From assembly GCF_026341515.1 (NCBI RefSeq), contig NZ_JAPEOK010000001.1, forward strand, positions 7,626,001-7,690,000: 64,000 nt of DNA, written 5' to 3'. Below are positions 60,431-64,000 of the stretch, in pieces. Both the position numbers and the translations under genes were made by a program. This stretch comes from Streptomyces sp. NBC_00878. Its GTDB lineage: Bacteria > Actinomycetota > Actinomycetes > Streptomycetales > Streptomycetaceae. The notes beneath the pieces were generated by a model. That model was not told the DNA's origin. It saw only the letters and a program-made list of their open reading frames with translations, and ran no database searches. How positions within the stretch are numbered: position 1 is the first letter of the stretch; the number at the start of each line of letters is the position of its first letter.

Positions 60431-60504
60431 GTCACTCAACCCCCGGTGAGAATCACTCAACCTTCACTGCGACAGGTCAGCGGGTTTGTTCTGTGCCAGC
60501 GAAC
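60431..60504 (-). repeat. Inverted end repeats, right side of candidate element
   Basis: Two inverted CGAAGGTTGA-type sites, GTCACTCAACCCCCGGTGAG (60431-60450) and TCACTCAACCTTCACTGCGA (60453-60472), are followed by GGTCAGCGGGTTTGTTCTGT. This matches the complement of 56617-56662. Confidence 0.7.
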
Positions 60505-60608
60505 TTGGGTGCGGCTCTTCCTCAGTGAGCTGGTGATGCCGTGCGCCGTTGCCGTGCGTGCGCGGACGGCGGATCGTCGTGTCCTGAGACGTGGTCTTGG
60601 AGGCGGCG

Positions 60609-61244
60609 ATGGTGTCGTGGCTGGAGGAGATCGAGCGGCGGGAGGCGGCTGCCCGGGCCGAGATCAGTGAACTTCGCTTGCGGATGGAGGAGTTGGCTGG
60701 TCGTCTTGCCGAGCGGGAGGCTGTGCTGTCCCGGCTGGAGATCACCCGGGAGACGATGACGGAGATCCTGTCCGGCGAGGGGGCGGTGACGGTGTCCGTG
60801 GACGAGGCCGCGGGGGAAGTCCCGGTGTCGGTGGACCGGAGCGGGGCGGGATCGCCGGTCGGGGTGCGGCTGGTGCCGCAGTGGGAGCCGGGGGTTGAGG
60901 CGGATGTGCTGCCGCGCTCGTACCGGGACGTCGTCGAGGTGATGCAGGACGCGGTGCATCCGATGCCGGCGCATCATTTGTGCGCCGCGCTGGGGCTGTC
61001 GACGGACAAGAACAAGGTGGAGGGGTTCCGTTCGAAGCTGAAACGGCTGGTGGAGCGGGGCTGGCTGGCCGAGGACGAGCCGGGCCTGTTCGCGTGGGGT
61101 GGTGCGCGGAGGGCGGGCGCGGGTGCGCCGGAGCGGGAAGCCGCGGCCGGTGAGCGGCGTCGCGCCGGTGTGGGGCCGGGCTCTCGTCCCTGGCGTCGAT
61201 GGTGCCAACCAGATCGCCACTGTCCGAGGACGAGAGCCCGATGA
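60609..61244 (+). CDS. Coiled-coil / winged-helix protein upstream of the IS transposase
   Basis: The 211-residue protein has an N-terminal coiled coil (VSWLEEIERREAAARAEISE onward to about residue 50). A variable linker and a winged-helix-like domain follow (YRDVVEVMQDAVHPMPAHHL, STDKNKVEGFRSKLKRLVER). Proteins of this shape are frequent near streptomycete insertion sequences. Its stop overlaps the ISKra4 transposase ATG (ATGA), which suggests an operon. The last 20 residues may instead come from IS sequence read through after insertion. Confidence 0.6.
   Translation: MVSWLEEIERREAAARAEISELRLRMEELAGRLAEREAVLSRLEITRETMTEILSGEGAVTVSVDEAAGEVPVSVDRSGAGSPVGVRLVPQWEPGVEADVLPRSYRDVVEVMQDAVHPMPAHHLCAALGLSTDKNKVEGFRSKLKRLVERGWLAEDEPGLFAWGGARRAGAGAPEREAAAGERRRAGVGPGSRPWRRWCQPDRHCPRTRAR
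61178..61239 (+). promoter_or_regulatory. Hairpin just before the IS transposase start
   Basis: GGGCTCTCGTCC (61178-61189) and GGACGAGAGCCC (61228-61239) are perfect 12-bp inverted repeats with a 38-nt loop, ending 1 bp before the ATG. It may limit read-through expression of the transposase, as in other insertion sequences, or be IS end sequence. Confidence 0.45.
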
Positions 61245-62775
61245 ACGCAGCGTATGAAACGGCCGCGGCGGCTGACCCCTTTGCCCGCGTGTTTTCTTCC
61301 CTCACTTCCCTGGCCGCCCGCCTCTCCAGCCCCGAAGCACTCACCGCGACACATGAACAGGCCGAGGCCGACTCGAAGCGGGCTCCCGGGAACTGGGGCG
61401 ACTGCTCCTGCAGGCCCATCTCGAGTGGCGGGCCCGCCACGAGGCAGACCACCTGTCCACCCTCGGTCCGCAGGAGCGGGCTGCGCTCGCCGGCGGCCGG
61501 AGCAGGCTGGAGAAGGGCCACCGGCGGCAACTGGCCACCGTGCTGGGGCCGGTGACCGTGACCCGATGCGCTCTGCGCGGCGCGGGCATGACCAACCTCT
61601 ACCCCGCCGACGCCATGCTGCGCCTGCCCCACGGGCGGCACAGTCTGGGACTGCGCCGCCTCGCGGTCCTCGATGCGGCCCGCGGTTCCTACGACACCGC
61701 GCTGGAAGCAATCGACCGCAGCTGCGGGGGCCGGGTGGCGGGCAAACGCCAGGTGGAGGATCTGGTGCGGGCCGCAGCCGTGGACGTCGCCGCGTTCTAT
61801 ACGGCCCGCACTGCCCACCCGGCCCCGGCCGGGACACTGCTGGTGATCAGTGTCGACCAGAAGGGAATCGTGATGCGCCCGGGCCACTTGCGCGAGGCCA
61901 CCGCGAAGGCCGCCGCCAAGGCCCGGCACGCCTTCCGCACCCGGCTGTCGACCGGAGAGAAGTCCTGCCGCAAAAGGATGGCCACCCTCGCCGTCGTCCA
62001 CGACGCCGAGCCCGCGATCCCCCGCCCGTACGACATCATCGCTCCGCCCGGCGGCCGCACCGGACACCGCACCGTCCGCAAAGGACCCATCGCGCGGGCG
62101 AAATGGCTCACCGCTTCCGTGCGCGAGGACGCCGAAACGGTCATCGCTGCCGCGCTCGACCAGGCCGAGGCCCGCGATCCCGAACACCACCGGACCTGGG
62201 TGGTGCTGGTCGACGGCGCCACCCACCAGCGGGAGTTGATCCAGGCTGAGGCCGCCCGCCGCAATGTCACGGTCCATGTCGTCCTCGACATCGTTCACGT
62301 GATCGAGAAGTTGTGGGCGGCCTCGCGGTGTTTCCACACCGCCACCGATCCCGCCACCGAGGACTGGGTCGGTGCGAAGGCCGCCCGGATCCTGGCCGGC
62401 GACGCCCCCGGCGCTGCCCGCGACATCCGCGCCGAAGCCGACCGCCACCGCCTCAGCGACGACCAGCGCGCCGCTGCTGACAAAGCGTGCCGTTACCTCG
62501 AGAACAACGCCGGCTTCGTCCACTACGACCAGGCCCTGGCAGCGGGCTGGCCGATCGCCAGCGGCGCCGTCGAAGGAGCAGCACGCCATCTGGTCGCCGA
62601 CAGACTCGACATCACCGGCAGCAGGTGGACCGTCCCCGGCGCCGAAGCCGTCCTCACCCTCCGCACCGTCATCAGCAACGGCGACTTCCCCGACTGCTGG
62701 ATCTTCCACACGCAGCAAGAGCACGAACAGCTCCATCCCTCACCCGACCAGCACATATACGCACTTCAAGCCTGA
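61241..62775 (+). pseudogene. ISKra4-type transposase, frameshifted
   Basis: The N-terminus from ATG 61241 (MNAAYETAAAADPFARVFSS) runs to about 61371 (QAEAD). The protein then continues in another frame (LEAGSRELGRLLLQAHLEWR) to the stop at 62773-62775, with ISKra4-like segments VISVDQKGIVMRP, WVVLVDGATHQRELI and DIVHVIEKLWAAS. A single-base loss in GACCTCGAA explains the break. Matching CTGTCCGAG / CTCGGACAG words at 61220 and 62791 may mark the IS ends. About 510 aa would be full length. Confidence 0.8.
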
Positions 62776-63057
62776 CGCGGGAACTCACTCGGACAGAGCC
62801 GCGCCCGAAGAGGAAGGGGCGGGGCGGGCGTACGGACGCGCCTCAGGGGATCGGGTGCCGGGGGCTCGCGCGTCGGCGGGCCTCCGCGCGTCTCCGTCTA
62901 CCCACCGCGATCTGACTCCTCTTGTCAATCTGGGTGAAATGGCATACCCATGGAACGGGGTTTTCACTGGAAATGACGAAGACGTGAGTATCTGCTGTGA
63001 AGGAGGCTTTTCCTGGTAGCCGTCCACCACGGAGACGGCCATCGGGAGGGAGAACAG
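62776..63057. other. 282-bp region after the IS transposase
   Basis: The first 30 bp include the possible right IS end (CACTCGGACAG). The rest is non-coding leader for the next gene and contains the promoter listed separately. Confidence 0.4.
62922..62950 (+). promoter_or_regulatory. Probable promoter of the small secreted protein gene
   Basis: TTGTCA (62922-62927), a 17-bp spacer and TACCCA (62945-62950). The leader to the ATG at 63058 would be about 100 nt. Confidence 0.45.
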
Positions 63058-63453
63058 ATGAGGCTACAGATAACCCGGCTGCGCGGGGCCATGCTGGCCG
63101 TTGTCGCTCTGGTCTGCGGGCTTCTGCTCCAGGTCTGTATGGCAGGGGTCGCTAGCGCCGCGGGCACTGCCCAGGCACCGGCTACGGCGGCTGAAGTGTC
63201 GGCTTCGCCTTCGTCGGACGTGTCCGCCGCCTATTTGTCCTGTACGGTTCCGTCCGGCTACACCTACACCTCGGTTTCGAACACCACGACCTGCTCAACC
63301 AGCGGTTTTGCCCCGCTCTATAACGTGGTGCTGCCCAGGACAGGCCTGTGGGCCTGCACTGTCCCACGGGGCTTCACTTACACCGCAATCTCGAGCACCA
63401 TCGTCTGCTCCACCAGCGGACTCGGCACCAGTTACCTCCTCCGGGCGGTCTGA
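63058..63453 (+). CDS. Small secreted protein with an internal duplication
   Basis: The 131-residue protein has a signal peptide (residues 1-35, hydrophobic AMLAVVALVCGLLLQ, ending ASAAG). The mature part holds two copies of a 22-residue motif, CTVPSGYTYTSVSNTTTCST (62-81) and CTVPRGFTYTAISSTIVCST (100-119). Each has two Cys 17 residues apart that could form a disulfide. Spacing between copies is 38. I do not recognise the family. GGGAGGGAG precedes the ATG, so the gene looks well expressed. Confidence 0.75.
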   Translation: MRLQITRLRGAMLAVVALVCGLLLQVCMAGVASAAGTAQAPATAAEVSASPSSDVSAAYLSCTVPSGYTYTSVSNTTTCSTSGFAPLYNVVLPRTGLWACTVPRGFTYTAISSTIVCSTSGLGTSYLLRAV

Positions 63454-63612
63454 GGCCAACCCACCCTGACCTGCGGGTGGTCGGGACCGTCGTCAAGGGA
63501 CGGAGCGCCGGGCCTTTCACCGGCCGCACGACCCCAGCCGGGGACAGCGCGGCCCTTGCAAGACGCGATGTGCCCCGCACTGCGGGGCACATCAACGTTC
63601 TTCGGCGGTCGT

Positions 63613-64000
63613 CTACCAGCGCATGCCGAGCTGGTCGAGGTCTGCGCGGCGTTGGGGGGTGAGCCTGGCCGCCCGGCGGCGGGTGTTGTCGCGGAGGCCG
63701 CCGAGTTCGATCTCTGCCTGTCCACGTGCTCGACGTGCTTTCGGGGCACCGTCAGGTGGCCCTCACGGCATGGAACTGCCGGGCGGCGGCGAGGTTGGCC
63801 GCCCACTTGTCGCCCTGGGTGCGTTTGGCGGGCTGTTCGTCCTCGCCTGCCGGTTGCAGCCCAAGGGCACTGTCGAGGAGCCACTGCTGGGCGGGCAGGA
63901 GCTTGTCCCACCCGAGCCGCTGAGCGGTCGCCCACGCCCCGAGATCCTCGCCCTCAGCAGCGGCGCCCCGGCGGGTGCTTCCTCGCAGTCAGAGGCGCGC
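63613..64000 (-). pseudogene. Decayed helicase-associated-domain protein, C-terminal part
   Basis: Read on the minus strand, the pieces GEDLGAWATAQRLGWDKLLP, AKRTQGDKWAANLAAARQFH, then EGHLTVPRKHVEHVD, then DNTRRRAARLTPQRRADLDQ LGMRW to the TAG at 63613 make up the helicase-associated domain found in large streptomycete DEAD/DEAH-type proteins. They lie in different frames. Single-base deletions near 63758 and 63722 and an in-frame TGA near 63990 break the gene. The 5' part lies beyond the window. Confidence 0.75.

Larger units (their letters stand above)
56617..60504. mobile_element. Candidate non-autonomous element carrying a two-component system and two lectins
   Basis: Imperfect inverted repeats of about 45 bp bound the block: left 56617-56662 (starts GTTCGTTGTCACAGAACAC) and right 60456-60504 (ends GTTCTGTGCCAGCGAAC). 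Inside them are three direct CGAAGGTTGA-type sites at the left and two inverted ones at the right (60431, 60453). There is no transposase gene inside. The left boundary abuts the inverted site that may end the neighbouring Tn7-like element. Confidence 0.5.
60197..60608. other. 412-bp region with a gene remnant and end repeats
   Basis: It holds a minus-strand protein remnant (60278-60410) and the inverted end repeats (60431-60504). The last 100 bp before the next gene show nothing recognisable. Confidence 0.5.

Overview
This is a window from a Streptomyces chromosome. The DNA is very GC-rich, and codon third positions are almost always G or C. GTG and some TTG starts are common. Several gene blocks have a typical streptomycete order: fabD-fabH-acpP-fabF with the upstream regulator fasR, the homodimeric aceE next to a DUF3052 gene and a peroxiredoxin, and a run of TerD/TerC genes.

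Positions 1-47,500 look like conserved core chromosome. In order they hold: the end of an NADP-dependent reductase; a secreted M14 carboxypeptidase; an EI24 membrane protein; a secreted pyroglutamyl-peptidase-like protein; a GH3 beta-glucosidase; an SGNH lipoprotein; DUF3145; the type II fatty acid synthase operon with FasR; a pirin; a serine hydrolase; a GNAT enzyme; a MerR/aldo-keto reductase operon; DUF4429; a DUF1023 hydrolase; a TetR/MFS exporter pair; a potassium channel; aceE; DUF3052; and a peroxiredoxin. The tellurium-resistance (ter) stress locus follows at 31.0-40.8 kb. It has four TerD-family proteins, a TerC/DUF475 membrane protein, and three genes (HpcH/HpaI-type lyase, PRTase-TRSP-StiP-PELOTA fusion, HAD) of the kind proposed to make a nucleoside-like metabolite. 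After it come DedA, a NarL-type two-component system, FmdB, DUF4383, a coiled-coil membrane protein, a DUF4097 lipoprotein and tRNA-Val(UAC) with a strong terminator.

Positions 47.6-64 kb are accessory. They hold gene remnants, a VOC protein and a Tat-exported protein. A Tn7/Tn5053-like transposon module follows: tnsA, a small ORF, tnsB, tnsC and tniQ, with frameshifts in both tnsB and tnsC. Next come an aminoglycoside-phosphotransferase-like gene, a second two-component system divergent from two secreted ricin-type lectins, an ISKra4-type transposase with a frameshift, a small secreted protein with an internal repeat, and a decayed helicase-associated-domain gene at the right edge. Short repeats containing CGAAGGTTGA lie in opposing orientation around the tns module and around the two-component/lectin block. 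They suggest two abutting elements, the second without a transposase of its own.

A family of hairpin-forming intergenic repeats (GGGGCGCGGGG...CCAGCCCCC and GGGGCGCGGGGAACTGCG types) occurs nine times in the core part, mostly at gene 3' ends, and probably acts as terminators. A separate 169-bp palindrome with 22-bp perfect arms (4301-4469) looks like a miniature element.
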